Assembly (NCBI RefSeq): GCF_900105205.1
Contig: NZ_FNSQ01000005.1
Location: 1,426,001-1,490,000 of the forward strand
Source of the DNA: Microbacterium hydrocarbonoxydans
Lineage (GTDB): Bacteria > Actinomycetota > Actinomycetes > Actinomycetales > Microbacteriaceae
Reading direction: 5' to 3'
DNA length: 64,000 nt
Shown here: positions 1 through 9,550 of the stretch, piece by piece
Layout: every line of letters starts with the position of its first letter
Position numbering within the stretch: the stretch's first letter is position 1
Translations under genes and position numbers: made by a program
Notes under the pieces: generated by a model
Database searches by the model: none
What the model was told of the DNA's origin: nothing
What the model saw: the letters and a program-made list of their open reading frames with translations, nothing else

Positions 1-530
<530 letters not shown>

Positions 531-531
<1 letters not shown>

Positions 532-3035
532 TGCGCGTCCCGCTTTCGTGGTTGCGTGAGTACGTCGATCTGGCGGCGGAGGCGACTCCCGAAGAGGTCC
601 TGGCGGCGATGGTCACCGTCGGCTTCGAAGAGGAGGACGTGCACCGCTTCGAGATCTCGGGTCCGGTCGTCGTCGGACAGGTCGTCTCGCTCGAGGCGGA
701 GCCGCAGTCGAACGGCAAGACCATCAACTGGTGCCAGGTCGATGTGGGCGAGGCCCACGGCGGCATCCGCGGCATCGTCTGCGGCGCGCACAACTTCGTC
801 GCCGGAGACAAGGTCGTCGTCACCCTGCCCGGTGCCGTGCTGCCGGGGCCGTTCCCGATCGCCGCGCGCAAGACCTACGGCCACGTGTCGGACGGCATGA
901 TCGCCTCGGCGCGCGAACTCGGACTCGGAGACGAGCACAACGGCATCCTCGTGCTCGCAGACCTCGGCATCGACGCCCCGGTGGGCACCGACGCCATCAG
1001 CCTGCTCGGCCTCGATGACGTCGCCGTCGAGATCAACGTCACGCCCGACCGCGGATACGCGTTCTCGCTGCGTGGTGTCGCCCGTGAGTACTCCCACGCC
1101 ACGGGGGCGGCCTTCCGCGACCCCGCTGAGCGCGACTTCGCCGAGCTGCAGCCGGGCACCGGTCACACGGCGATCGTCGATGATGCGGCGCCCGTCCGCG
1201 GGCGCGTCGGCGCCAGCGAGTTCGTCACGCGCGTCGTCCGAGACGTCGACCCCGCGAAGCCGACACCGCCGTGGATGATCGCGCGGCTCTCCCTCGCGGG
1301 CATGCGCTCGCTGGGGATCCTGATCGACATCACGAACTACGTCATGCTCGAGCTGGGGCAGCCGCTGCACGGCTACGACCTCGACAAGCTCGCCGGCGGC
1401 ATCACCGTGCGTCGCGCGACGCCCGGTGAGAAGATGACGACGCTCGACGGACAGGAGCGCACGCTCCACGCCGAGGATCTCCTCATCACCGACGAGTCGG
1501 GGCCCATCGGCCTCGCCGGGGTCATGGGCGGCGGCACCACCGAGATGAGTGACACCACCCGCAACGTGCTGATCGAGGCGGCCACGTTCGACCCGGTGAC
1601 GATCGCCCGGACCGCGCGGCGGCACAAGCTGCCCAGCGAGGCCTCCAAGCGCTTCGAGCGCGGTGTCGACCCGCTCGTGCCGTTCGTCGCCGCCCGCCGT
1701 GCCGCTGACCTGATGGTCGAGTTCGCCGGAGGGACGCTCACCGACGAGGGCGGCGCGCTGTTCGCCGAGGTCTTCGTCGCCGACATCGAGCTGCCGAAGG
1801 GATTCGTGCAGGGACTCATCGGCGTCGACTACACCGACGAGGAGATCGTCGGCGCGCTCACGACGATCGGCGGAGAGGTCACGGCGACGGATGCCGGCTG
1901 GACCGTCATCCCGCCGACCTGGCGCCCGGACATCACCGACAAGTGGTCGCTCGCCGAAGAGGTCGCCCGCATCCACGGTCTCGACCGCATCCCCTCCGTG
2001 CTGCCTACCCCGCCGTCCGGACGCGGTCTCACCGCTCACCAGCAGGGCCGCCGTCGCGTGGCCGACGCGCTGGCTGCTGCGGGCCTCGTCGAGACCCCGT
2101 CGTTCCCCTTCACGACCGAGGCGGAGAACGATCAGCACGGATCGGCATCCGGGGCGCATCTGCCCAGCATCCGCCTGGCGAACCCGCTCGACGGCTCCGC
2201 ACCGTTCCTGCGCCGCTCGCTCATCCCGGGGCTCCTGCAGATCGCGCACCGCAACATCTCGCGCGGTCTCACCGACCTCGCGCTGTTCGAGACCGGTGTT
2301 GTGTTCCTTCCCGAGCCCGGTGTCGAGTACGGCACCGATGAGGTCCCGCCGCTCGGCATCCGCCCCTCCGACGAGACGCTCGAGGCGCTGAACGCATCGA
2401 TCCCGCCGCAGCACCGCCACGTCGCGGCGCTGTTCACCGGGAACGTCGTCGCACGCCAGCCGGGACGCGCCGCCGAGCCCGCCGGGCTGCCCGAAGCCCT
2501 CGATGCCGTGCGAGTGATCGCGGCGGCGGCCGGCGTCGACATCGACGTGGCGCAGGGGCAGCGTGCCGCGCTGCACCCTGGACGCACCGGCGTGCTGTCG
2601 GTCGGCGGAGTCGAGGTCGGATACGTCGGCGAAGTGCACCCGGAGGTCGCAGCGGCGGCCGATCTTCCGGGACGAGCGACCGTGCTCGAGCTCGATCTCG
2701 ACGGCATCCTCACGCTCGCGAGGCCTCGGGCCGTGGCGGCATCGCTGTCGACCTACCCCGCGGCGACGCAGGACGTGTCGCTCGTCGTCCGCGCCGACGT
2801 CCCCGCAGGCGATGTGCGCGCTGCGCTGTCCGACGGGGCGGGCGCGCTTCTCGAGTCCATCCGACTCGTCGACGACTACCGCGGCGAGGGTGTTGCCGAC
2901 GGACAGAAGAGCCTGACGTTCGCGCTGCGCTTCCGCGCCGACGACCGTACGCTCACCGCCGCGGAAGCCACCGAGGCGAAGCTCGCCGGAGTCGCCGTCG
3001 CCGCCGAGCGCTTCGGAGCCGTCATCCGCGACTGA
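531..3035 (+). CDS. pheT: Phenylalanyl-tRNA synthetase beta subunit
   Basis: 834 residues, the normal bacterial PheT length. The beta subunit recognises tRNA-Phe and edits mischarged Tyr-tRNA. In order it shows an OB-fold tRNA-binding domain (about residues 40-150), the B3/B4 editing region, the B5 domain around residues 400-480, and a C-terminal anticodon-binding FDX-ACB domain (STYPAATQDVSLVV, about residue 740 onward). The ATG at 531 overlaps the pheS stop by one base and begins with the family-typical MRVPLSWLREYVD. An in-frame ATG farther upstream, inside pheS, would only add unrelated sequence and was rejected. Essential housekeeping gene. Confidence 0.98.
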
Positions 3036-3042
3036 CGCCGGA

Positions 3043-3081
3043 TGCGTGAACTGCATCCCGATTCGGCATGCAGTTCACGCA
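3043..3081 (+). terminator. Hairpin after pheST
   Basis: A perfect 14-bp inverted repeat (3043-3056 with 3068-3081) with an 11-base loop lies 8 bases after the pheT stop. No T-run follows, which is common in high-GC actinobacteria. It probably ends the pheST transcript; that is inferred from position and stem strength only. Confidence 0.6.
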
Positions 3082-3171
3082 CGGGCGAAGGCCGATCGCC
3101 GCGCGCGGGGTGTAGGCGAACCACCGCCGTGCCGTCCTGGGCCCGGCGACGCTGCGAGGTACCGTGGCGAG

Positions 3172-3888
3172 GTGAGCATCCTTCCCCACAGCACGCCCGC
3201 GGCGGTGCCGGATGGTGTCCGCCCGATGGGCGAGGCTCCATTCCTCCGGCCGGGTGATCAGATCTCCTGGCACTACCGCAAACCGGGCTGGCAGCCGGGT
3301 GATGCCTCGACGATCACGCCGATGCGCGTCGTCCGGGACGACGAACGCGGGTTGATCGCCTGGCTCGCACCGGGAACGCTGCAGGAGGGGCAGGGCACGC
3401 CCGCAGGTGAACGCATTCGGACGGTACCGCTCGAGCGCCGTTGGCTCGACCCGCGCACCCGGATCGTGGAGGAGTGGTGGGGCCATGGCATCCTTCGCAT
3501 CGCACCGGCGGGAGCCGCCTGGTCGGTGTGGCTGTTCTGGAGCGAAGTCGACGGCACGCGGTGGGAGTTCGCGGGGTGGTACGTGAATCTCGAGAACGCG
3601 CATCTGCGGACCGACCATGACACCTACTCGTCCGATCACATCCTCGACGTGGAGATCGAGGCGGACGGCCAGGTGCACCTGAAGGATGAGGACGAGCTGA
3701 TCGCCGCGATCGAGCAGGGCCGCCTCACCAGTGAGCAGGCCGCGCAGATCGAACGTCACGCCGACGCGGCGATCGCGTCGTTCCGCGCGGGGGAATGGCC
3801 CTTCGATCCGGAATGGCAGAACTGGCGCCCCGACCCGACCTGGAAGGTGCCGGTGCTCGACGGGCTCGCGGACCTGCAGAAGGACTGA
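3172..3888 (+). CDS. DUF402 (FomD-like) family protein
   Basis: About 238 residues from the GTG at 3172; an ATG at 3226 is an alternative start 18 codons downstream. The conserved core of DUF402 proteins is recognisable: a run of Trp-rich strands (WSVWLFW, FAGWYVNLE), the acidic DHILDVEIEADG segment, KDEDEL, and the terminal EWPFDPEWQNWRPDPTW. Characterised members such as FomD hydrolyse nucleotide derivatives with divalent metal, so a nucleoside phosphate hydrolase is plausible, but the substrate here is unknown. It stands alone between the pheT hairpin and the epimerase gene. Family assignment is fairly sure, function is inference. Confidence 0.75.
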   Translation: MSILPHSTPAAVPDGVRPMGEAPFLRPGDQISWHYRKPGWQPGDASTITPMRVVRDDERGLIAWLAPGTLQEGQGTPAGERIRTVPLERRWLDPRTRIVEEWWGHGILRIAPAGAAWSVWLFWSEVDGTRWEFAGWYVNLENAHLRTDHDTYSSDHILDVEIEADGQVHLKDEDELIAAIEQGRLTSEQAAQIERHADAAIASFRAGEWPFDPEWQNWRPDPTWKVPVLDGLADLQKD

Positions 3889-3953
3889 GTGCCGTCTCTG
3901 CCTTGAGCGGAAGCCCCTTCCGCTCAGCCTCGGGCGCGTGGTGGCATGAGGGC

Positions 3954-4919
3954 ATGACGAACGTACTGATCCTCGGCGGCACGGGGTGGCTGTCCGGCCG
4001 CATCGCCAGACGACTGCTCGTGAACGGAGCGACGGTGATGTGTCTCGCCCGGGGCGGGCGGCCGTCGCCGGACGGGGCGAGCCTGGTGCTCGCAGACCGG
4101 GACGACGATGACGCGTACGACGCGGTCTCCGGTCGGGAGTGGGATCACGTGATCGACGTCTCGTCGACGGCCGCCCATGTCGAGGCTGCGGTGGCGGCGC
4201 TCGGGTCTCAAGCCGCACGGTGGACGTACGTCTCGTCGATGTCGGCGTACTCCGACGACAAGACGATCGGGGCGGACGAGACGGCTGCGCTGCACGATGC
4301 GGCCGCCCCCGGCGACGAGTACGAGTACGGGCCGCAGAAGGTCGCAGCCGAGAACGCGGTGCGCTCGCTCGACGACCGGGCGCTGATCGTGCGGCCAGGG
4401 CTGATCGCGGGGGAGGGGGATCCCAGCGATCGATTCGGATACTGGGCAGCCGCCTTCCTGCGCGCCGAGGGTGGGCCGGTCCTGCTGCCGCCCACGGAGG
4501 GGCGCGACCTGCAGATCATCGACGTCGACGACCTGGTGGAGTTCATCATCACCACGGATGCGACGGGAACGGTCAACACGATCGGGGACCGGCATCCGCT
4601 TGCCGATGTCCTGAGTGTCGTGCGCGAGCACGCCGGACACGCCGGGGAGGTCGTCTCCGCCACCGAGGAATGGCTCGGCGCGAACGGCGTGGAGTACTGG
4701 GCAGGGGAGAGGTCGCTGCCCCTGTGGCTGCCCGCGGAGATGACCGGGTTCATGTCGCGATCGAACGCCCGCTACCGCGCGGCCGGCGGGGAGTTGAGGC
4801 GCCTCGAGGACACGATCGCCACGGTGATCCGCGATGAGCAGGAGCGCGGCGTCGACCGGGATCGTCGGGCCGGCCTCACTCGCACCGACGAGCTCGCACT
4901 GCTGCGGCTCCTCGCCTGA
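3954..4919 (+). CDS. NAD-dependent epimerase/dehydratase family protein
   Basis: 321 residues from the ATG at 3954, chosen because MTNVLILGGTGWLSG places the Rossmann glycine motif (G8-G9-T10-G11-W12) at the normal N-terminal position. This is an extended short-chain dehydrogenase fold. The segment TYVSSMSAYSD followed by EYEYGPQKVAAENAV supplies the Ser and Tyr-x3-Lys-like active-site elements, although here the motif reads Y-G-P-Q-K. Related actinobacterial proteins are annotated as reductases or epimerases of unknown substrate. No pathway partner is adjacent. The upstream extension of the open frame overlaps the DUF402 gene and was not used. Confidence 0.75.
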   Translation: MTNVLILGGTGWLSGRIARRLLVNGATVMCLARGGRPSPDGASLVLADRDDDDAYDAVSGREWDHVIDVSSTAAHVEAAVAALGSQAARWTYVSSMSAYSDDKTIGADETAALHDAAAPGDEYEYGPQKVAAENAVRSLDDRALIVRPGLIAGEGDPSDRFGYWAAAFLRAEGGPVLLPPTEGRDLQIIDVDDLVEFIITTDATGTVNTIGDRHPLADVLSVVREHAGHAGEVVSATEEWLGANGVEYWAGERSLPLWLPAEMTGFMSRSNARYRAAGGELRRLEDTIATVIRDEQERGVDRDRRAGLTRTDELALLRLLA

Positions 4920-4997
4920 CGAGCGGCCGCGCTCCCGCCCCGTCCCTCCTCGTCCCTCCTCGTCCCGATCCGTCCCTCTCCGTCCCGTCCCTGGCGT

Positions 4998-5121
4998 GGT
5001 CGATAACGCATCCGAAACGGGGCTGAGGGATGCGAAAGTGACCACCGCTGTCTGCGCATGCCAGGCGGGGTCGATAACGCATCCGAAACGGGGCTGAGGG
5101 ATGCGAAAGTGACCACCGCTG
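4998..5121. repeat. Tandem duplication upstream of the TPP riboswitch
   Basis: A 53-base segment (4998-5050) is repeated exactly at 5069-5121, a period of 71 bases. Each copy contains the inverted pair CGCATCC/GGATGCG around a 14-base spacer. The preceding 60 bases are a low-complexity run of CGTCCCT-like units. No gene is evident between 4920 and 5258; the rest of that gap is the riboswitch. Confidence 0.85.
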
Positions 5122-5164
5122 CCCGCATAGACCGGGGAGCGAGGGCCGAGAGGGGGCGCATCGC

Positions 5165-5256
5165 TAGACTGCCAGCAGTGACACGGGGTGCCGCATCGGC
5201 GGCTGAGAACAGACCCGTCGAACCTGATCTAGTTCGTACTAGCGAAGGGATGTCGC
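5165..5256 (+). promoter_or_regulatory. TPP (THI element) riboswitch with upstream -10
   Basis: The conserved blocks of a thiamine pyrophosphate riboswitch are all present in order: CGGGGTGCC, GGCTGAGA, ACCCGTCGAACCTGATCTAG and CGAAGGGA. The outer helix can pair GACA (5180-5183) with TGTC (5251-5254). A TAGACT -10 hexamer sits at 5165-5170, so transcription should start just before the aptamer. The terminal GAAGGGA (about 5244-5250) is also the ribosome binding site of thiM, so ligand binding probably hides it and represses translation when TPP is plentiful. Confidence 0.95.
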
Positions 5257-5258
5257 CC

Positions 5259-6107
5259 ATGAGCGATCGTCTGCGTCCAGAATCCGATCCGACCCTCGCG
5301 GCCTCAGCCGCGGAGCTCCTCTCCGCGCTGCGTGGCGCCCCGCCGCTCACGCACTGCATCACGAACAGCGTCGTCACCGGCTTCACGGCGAACGTTCTGC
5401 TGGCCCTCGGCGCCGCGCCCGCGATGGTCGACATCGTCGACGAGGCGGGACTCTTCGCCGGCGTCGCATCCGGGATGCTGATGAACCTCGGGACGCCTAC
5501 CCCCGAACAGCGCGCGGCGAGCAGAGAGGCGGTCGCCGGAGCCACGGCATCCGGCACGCCCTGGGTGCTCGACCCGGTGGCGATCGGCGTGCTCCCGGTC
5601 CGGACCGCACTCGCGCAGGAACTCGCCGCCGCCCGCCCGACGGCGATCCGGGGAAACGCCTCCGAGATCCTCGCCCTGGCCGGCCAGAGTGCGGGCGGAC
5701 GCGGGGTGGATGCGACCGATGCGACGGATGCGGCCGCCGATGCCGCGATCGCGCTCGCCGCCCGCCATGGTGCGGTCGTCGCGGTGTCGGGACCCGTCGA
5801 CCTGATCACCGATGGACGCCGTGTCATCCGCCTCGCGAACGGCGATGAACTGCTGACCCGCGTCACCGGTGGCGGGTGCGCCCTGGGAGCTGTGATGGCC
5901 GCGTTCCTCGGTGCAGCACGGGTGGGCGGCGTCGACCCGCTCACCGCGGTGGCCGCAGCGACCCTCGTCTACACGGTCGCCGCCGAGCACGCGGCGGCTC
6001 AGGCATCCGGTCCGGGCAGCTTCGCCGTCGCATTCCTCGATGCGCTCGCCGCGATCCAGCCGCACGACCTCGCGCCCGCAGCGCGAGTCGAGGAGCGCGC
6101 GCTGTGA
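5259..6107 (+). CDS. thiM: Hydroxyethylthiazole kinase
   Basis: 282 residues. ThiM phosphorylates 4-methyl-5-hydroxyethylthiazole, salvaging the thiazole half of thiamine. Typical segments are [26 protein letters not shown] near the N-terminus, [25 protein letters not shown], and the ATP-site [10 protein letters not shown] with the catalytic Cys. The ATG at 5259 lies 9 bases after the AAGGG site; the earlier ATG at 5250 is inside the riboswitch P1 helix and is less likely. Overlaps the next gene by four bases (GTGA). Controlled by the TPP riboswitch just upstream. Confidence 0.96.
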   Translation: MSDRLRPESDPTLAASAAELLSALRGAPPLTHCITNSVVTGFTANVLLALGAAPAMVDIVDEAGLFAGVASGMLMNLGTPTPEQRAASREAVAGATASGTPWVLDPVAIGVLPVRTALAQELAAARPTAIRGNASEILALAGQSAGGRGVDATDATDAAADAAIALAARHGAVVAVSGPVDLITDGRRVIRLANGDELLTRVTGGGCALGAVMAAFLGAARVGGVDPLTAVAAATLVYTVAAEHAAAQASGPGSFAVAFLDALAAIQPHDLAPAARVEERAL

Positions 6108-8254
6108 TCGCCGACCTCTCTCTGTACCTCGTCACCGATCCCGACCTGTGCGGCGCGCGCGGCGTCGTCGAGACCGTTCGGCAGGCCGTGGACGGGGGAG
6201 TGCGCATCGTGCAGCTGCGAGACAAGGCGGCCACGGATGCCGACACGACCGCACTGCTCATCGAGCTCTCGCGCGTGATCGACGGGCGCGCGCTGCTCGT
6301 GGTGAACGATCGGCTCGATGCCGCGCTCGCCGCACGGGAGCAGGGAGCACGCGTCGATGGTGTCCATCTCGGCCAGGGAGACGCATCGGTGCTCCGCGCC
6401 AGGGAGGTGCTCGGTCCCGACGCGATCATCGGACTGACGGCGAACACCCCCGAGCACCTGCAGGGGGTGCTCGCCCTCCCGGAGGGGACCGTCGACTACC
6501 TCGGGGTCGGGGTCATCCGCCCCACGGCCACCAAGCCGGATCATCCTCCGGCACTCGGCATCGATGGATTCGAGGCGCTCGCCGCTGCCAGCCCGGTCCC
6601 CTGCGCGGCCATCGGCGGCGTGCGCATCGACGACACCGAGGCGCTTCGTGCCGCAGGGGCCGCGGGGCTCGCGGTCGTCTCCGCACTCTGCGCGGCCGAT
6701 GATCCTGCAGCCACCGCACAGGAGTTCGTCCATCGATGGCGGGGAGCCGGCGCGCCGCGGGTGCTGAGCATCGCCGGCAGCGACCCGTCAGGAGGCGCAG
6801 GCATCCAAGCCGACCTCAAGTCGATCGCCGCGAACGGCGGATACGGCATGGCGGTGCTCACCGCCCTCACGGCGCAGAACACGTGTGGCGTGCGTGCGGT
6901 CCACGTCCCGCCGCCCGAGTTCCTGCGCGCTCAACTCGACGCGATCTCCGACGACATCGTCGTCGATGCGGTGAAGATCGGGATGCTCGCGGATGCCGAC
7001 GTCATCCGCACCGTCGCCGACTGGCTCGACGAGGTCCGGCCGCCGATCGTCGTGCTCGATCCCGTCATGGTCGCCACCAGCGGCGACCGTCTGCTCGATC
7101 CGGATGCCGAATCCGCGCTGCTCGGGCTGCTCGGTCACGCCGATATCGTCACCCCGAATCTCGCAGAGCTCGCGGTCCTCACGGGGCAGGACGTCGATGA
7201 CTGGGAGGCCGCGCTCGCCGCAGCCGATGTCCTGTCCGAGCGCTTCGGGGTCGCGGTGCTGGTGAAGGGCGGGCACCTCGACGGAGATGAGGTCCCCGAC
7301 GCTCTGGTCGACTCGGCCGGCGGGCTGCGCCACGGGTATCCGGGTGCCCGGATCGCGACAGCGCACACGCACGGCACGGGATGCTCGCTCTCCTCCGCGC
7401 TCGCGACTCAGCTGGCCCGAGGGCTCACCCCCGTCGAGGCGGTGGCGGCCGCCCGTGCGTGGCTGCGGGAGTCTCTCCGAGCGGGCGGGGCGCTCCAGGT
7501 CGGACAAGGGAGGGGGCCCGTCAGCCATCTCGCCGGACTCTGGCGACGAGGTGGCCTGGACACGGCCGCGGCCGCTGAGGAGATCCGAGAGGACTGGTGG
7601 GAGCGCATCGCCTCCGTGCGAGCGGACATCGACGAGCTGCCGTTCATCACGGCGCTCGCGGACGGCACGCTCGCGCGCGACTTGTTCCTCTTCTACCTCG
7701 GCCAGGATGCGCTCTACCTCAGGGACTACGCCAGGGTGCTCGCAGAGGCCGCGCGACTGGCCCCCACCTCGCACGAGCAGGCCTTCTGGGCGCACTCGGC
7801 GCACGGGGCGATCGTCGGCGAGCTCGAACTCCACGCGTCCTGGCTCGCACCCGCGGGCGGTGGAGACGCCCGCACCTTCGCCGCGACGCCCGCCCCGGCC
7901 ACCGTCGCCTACCTCGATCATCTGCGATCCGTGGCCTTCGGCGGCGACTACGACGAGTTGATCGCCGCACTGCTGCCGTGCTTCTGGCTGTACACCGACC
8001 TCGGCGGGCGCCTGCATGCGGGGGAGTTGGACGCGTTCGCGCGCGACCCGCGGCATCCGTACGCGTCGTGGCTCGAGACGTATGCCGACCCCGCCTTCGC
8101 CGCGGCCACGGAGGAGGCGATCGACCACGTCATGGCCGCAGCACACCGGACGGACGCCGCGGGGCGACAGCGGATGCTGCGCGCCTTCACCGTATCGAGC
8201 GAGCACGAGCGGGCGTTCTTCGCGGCCGCGGAATCGCCCGCACCCACCACATGA
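6104..8254 (+). CDS. thiED: Trifunctional thiamine enzyme ThiE-ThiD-TenA
   Basis: One frame of 716 residues from the GTG at 6104 joins three enzymes. Residues about 1-210 are thiamine-phosphate synthase (VQLRDK at 36-41, then [28 protein letters not shown]). Residues about 220-475 are HMP/HMP-P kinase ([36 protein letters not shown], and [12 protein letters not shown] with the anion-hole Cys). Residues about 497-716 are a TenA/thiaminase II domain ([14 protein letters not shown] and PCFWLY with the likely nucleophile Cys). Together with ThiM it salvages and joins both thiamine halves and recycles degraded thiamine. ThiED fusions are known in corynebacteria. The four-base overlap with thiM puts it under the same riboswitch. 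Confidence 0.95.
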   Translation: MIADLSLYLVTDPDLCGARGVVETVRQAVDGGVRIVQLRDKAATDADTTALLIELSRVIDGRALLVVNDRLDAALAAREQGARVDGVHLGQGDASVLRAREVLGPDAIIGLTANTPEHLQGVLALPEGTVDYLGVGVIRPTATKPDHPPALGIDGFEALAAASPVPCAAIGGVRIDDTEALRAAGAAGLAVVSALCAADDPAATAQEFVHRWRGAGAPRVLSIAGSDPSGGAGIQADLKSIAANGGYGMAVLTALTAQNTCGVRAVHVPPPEFLRAQLDAISDDIVVDAVKIGMLADADVIRTVADWLDEVRPPIVVLDPVMVATSGDRLLDPDAESALLGLLGHADIVTPNLAELAVLTGQDVDDWEAALAAADVLSERFGVAVLVKGGHLDGDEVPDALVDSAGGLRHGYPGARIATAHTHGTGCSLSSALATQLARGLTPVEAVAAARAWLRESLRAGGALQVGQGRGPVSHLAGLWRRGGLDTAAAAEEIREDWWERIASVRADIDELPFITALADGTLARDLFLFYLGQDALYLRDYARVLAEAARLAPTSHEQAFWAHSAHGAIVGELELHASWLAPAGGGDARTFAATPAPATVAYLDHLRSVAFGGDYDELIAALLPCFWLYTDLGGRLHAGELDAFARDPRHPYASWLETYADPAFAAATEEAIDHVMAAAHRTDAAGRQRMLRAFTVSSEHERAFFAAAESPAPTT

Positions 8255-8264
8255 CGCGCCGGAT

Positions 8265-8294
8265 TTGCGCATGCCGCGACGAGCGCGCTATCGT
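8265..8294 (+). promoter_or_regulatory. Candidate promoter of the arg leader ORF
   Basis: TTGCGC (8265-8270) and TATCGT (8289-8294) are spaced by 18 bases. The -10 ends six bases before the ATG at 8301, which is the geometry of a leaderless actinobacterial transcript starting at the ATG itself. Seen in sequence; activity is inferred. Confidence 0.6.
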
Positions 8295-8304
8295 CGCGGC
8301 ATGC
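8269..8304. repeat. Perfect 14-bp inverted repeat over the leader promoter
   Basis: The arms 8269-8282 and 8291-8304 are exact reverse complements with an 8-base loop. The element starts at the -35 edge and runs through the -10 and the leader ATG. It could be an operator for a dimeric repressor such as ArgR encoded elsewhere, or a terminator hairpin for the thiamine operon that ends 15 bases before it. Confidence 0.75.
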
Positions 8305-8384
8305 CTTCGGCCGCCACTGCCCCTCTGACGCTCGCTCCGAGCGTCATCGCCGTGCGCCGACGCCGCAGCGACCGCCGACTCTAG
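8301..8384 (+). CDS. Putative arginine leader peptide
   Basis: A 27-residue ORF, ATG to TAG, lies 113 bases upstream of argC. Its last ten residues are VRRRRSDRRL, that is six Arg codons in ten, including four in a row, all CGC or CGA. This is what a ribosome-sensing leader would look like in front of an arginine operon: scarce Arg-tRNA would stall the ribosome near 8355-8380. It has a leaderless-type promoter exactly in front of its ATG. Arg-rich runs also arise by chance in GC-rich DNA, so the call depends on the combination of position, promoter and downstream foldable RNA. No homologue is recognised. Confidence 0.5.
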   Translation: MPSAATAPLTLAPSVIAVRRRRSDRRL

Positions 8385-8427
8385 GCGACCCTGCGCTTCT
8401 GCCTGCTCACGCACGGCTGTCGAGTGC

Positions 8428-8491
8428 CGGCGTCGCCGCCCCGGTCCCGACACAGCACCCCGCGTTCGACGAGGGGTCCGACCGTTAAGGT
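8428..8491 (+). promoter_or_regulatory. Candidate attenuator and argC start region
   Basis: CGGCGTCG (8428-8435) can pair with CGACGCCG inside the leader's Arg codons (8358-8365). Downstream, CGGTC (8442-8446) with GACCG (8480-8484) and ACCCC (8457-8461) with GGGGT (8473-8477) form a nested hairpin just before the argC AAGG site (8487-8490). The two structures could alternate. TAAGGT at 8486-8491 also sits at -10 distance from the argC ATG, so argC may have its own leaderless start. All functional reading is inference. Confidence 0.4.
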
Positions 8492-8497
8492 AGAAGC

Positions 8498-9550
8498 ATG
8501 ACGTACTCCGTCGCCGTCTCCGGCGCATCCGGCTACGCGGGCGGCGAGATCCTGCGCCTTCTCGCCTCGCATCCCGACATCGAGATCCGCACCGTCACCG
8601 CCCACTCGAACGCCGGGCAGCCGCTCGTGCAGCATCGGCCGCACCTGCGCTCGCTCGCCCATCTGACTCTGCAGGACACCACGCCCGAGACGCTCGCGGG
8701 GCACGACATCGTCTTCCTCGCCCTGCCGCACGGGCAGTCGGGGCAGTACACCGATGCCCTCGGCGACACCCCGCTCGTGATCGACGCGGGAGCAGACCAC
8801 CGCCTCACCTCAGCGGACTCATGGGACGCCTTCTACGGCGGAGACTTCCACGAGCCGTGGGCGTACGGCGTCCCGGAGCTGCTGGTCGGCGGTGCCAAGC
8901 AGCGCGAGACGCTCCGCAGCGCGACGCGGATCGCCGCCCCGGGCTGCAACGCGTCGACGGTGAGCCTGAGTCTCGCCCCCGGAGTCGCCGCGGGCGTGAT
9001 CGATCCGGGAGACATCGTCTCGGTCCTCGCCGTCGGGCCGTCCGGCGCCGGCAAGAGCCTCAAGACCAACCTGCTCGCCAGCGAGATCCTCGGCAGCGCC
9101 AACCCGTATGCGGTCGGCGGCACGCATCGGCACATCCCCGAGATCCGCCAGGCCCTCGCCGCCGCATCGGGCACCGCGGGCGACAGCATCCGCATCTCCT
9201 TCACCCCGGTCCTCGTCCCGATGTCACGCGGCATCCTCGCCACGTCGACGGCTCCCATCGTCGGCGATGTCAGCGACGCTGAGATCCGGGACGCCTGGGA
9301 ACATGCGTACGGCGACGAGACCTTCGTGCAGCTTCTCCCCGTCGGGCAGTTCCCTCGGACGGCCGACGTACTGGGCGCCAACACGGCGCTCATCGGTCTC
9401 GCCATCGATCGGTCGGCGAACCGCGTCACCGTCGTGACGGCGGTCGACAACCTCGTCAAGGGCACCGCAGGCGCTGCCATCCAGTCCATGAACCTCGCGC
9501 TGGGACTGCCAGAGTCCCGCGCCCTCTCAGTGAACGGAGTCGCGCCGTGA
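8498..9550 (+). CDS. argC: N-acetyl-gamma-glutamyl-phosphate reductase
   Basis: 350 residues. ArgC reduces N-acetylglutamyl phosphate to the semialdehyde with NADPH, step three of arginine synthesis. The N-terminus has the Rossmann motif [15 protein letters not shown]. The catalytic cysteine is Cys150 in AAPGCNAST, and [10 protein letters not shown] carries the conserved active-site His region. First gene of an operon in which every following gene overlaps its predecessor. AAGG at 8487-8490 is an adequate ribosome binding site. Confidence 0.98.
   Translation: MTYSVAVSGASGYAGGEILRLLASHPDIEIRTVTAHSNAGQPLVQHRPHLRSLAHLTLQDTTPETLAGHDIVFLALPHGQSGQYTDALGDTPLVIDAGADHRLTSADSWDAFYGGDFHEPWAYGVPELLVGGAKQRETLRSATRIAAPGCNASTVSLSLAPGVAAGVIDPGDIVSVLAVGPSGAGKSLKTNLLASEILGSANPYAVGGTHRHIPEIRQALAAASGTAGDSIRISFTPVLVPMSRGILATSTAPIVGDVSDAEIRDAWEHAYGDETFVQLLPVGQFPRTADVLGANTALIGLAIDRSANRVTVVTAVDNLVKGTAGAAIQSMNLALGLPESRALSVNGVAP

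Noticed and set aside
5250-5258. ATG at 5250 as the thiM start
   Set aside because: It is inside the riboswitch outer helix and has no room for a ribosome site; 5259 fits better.
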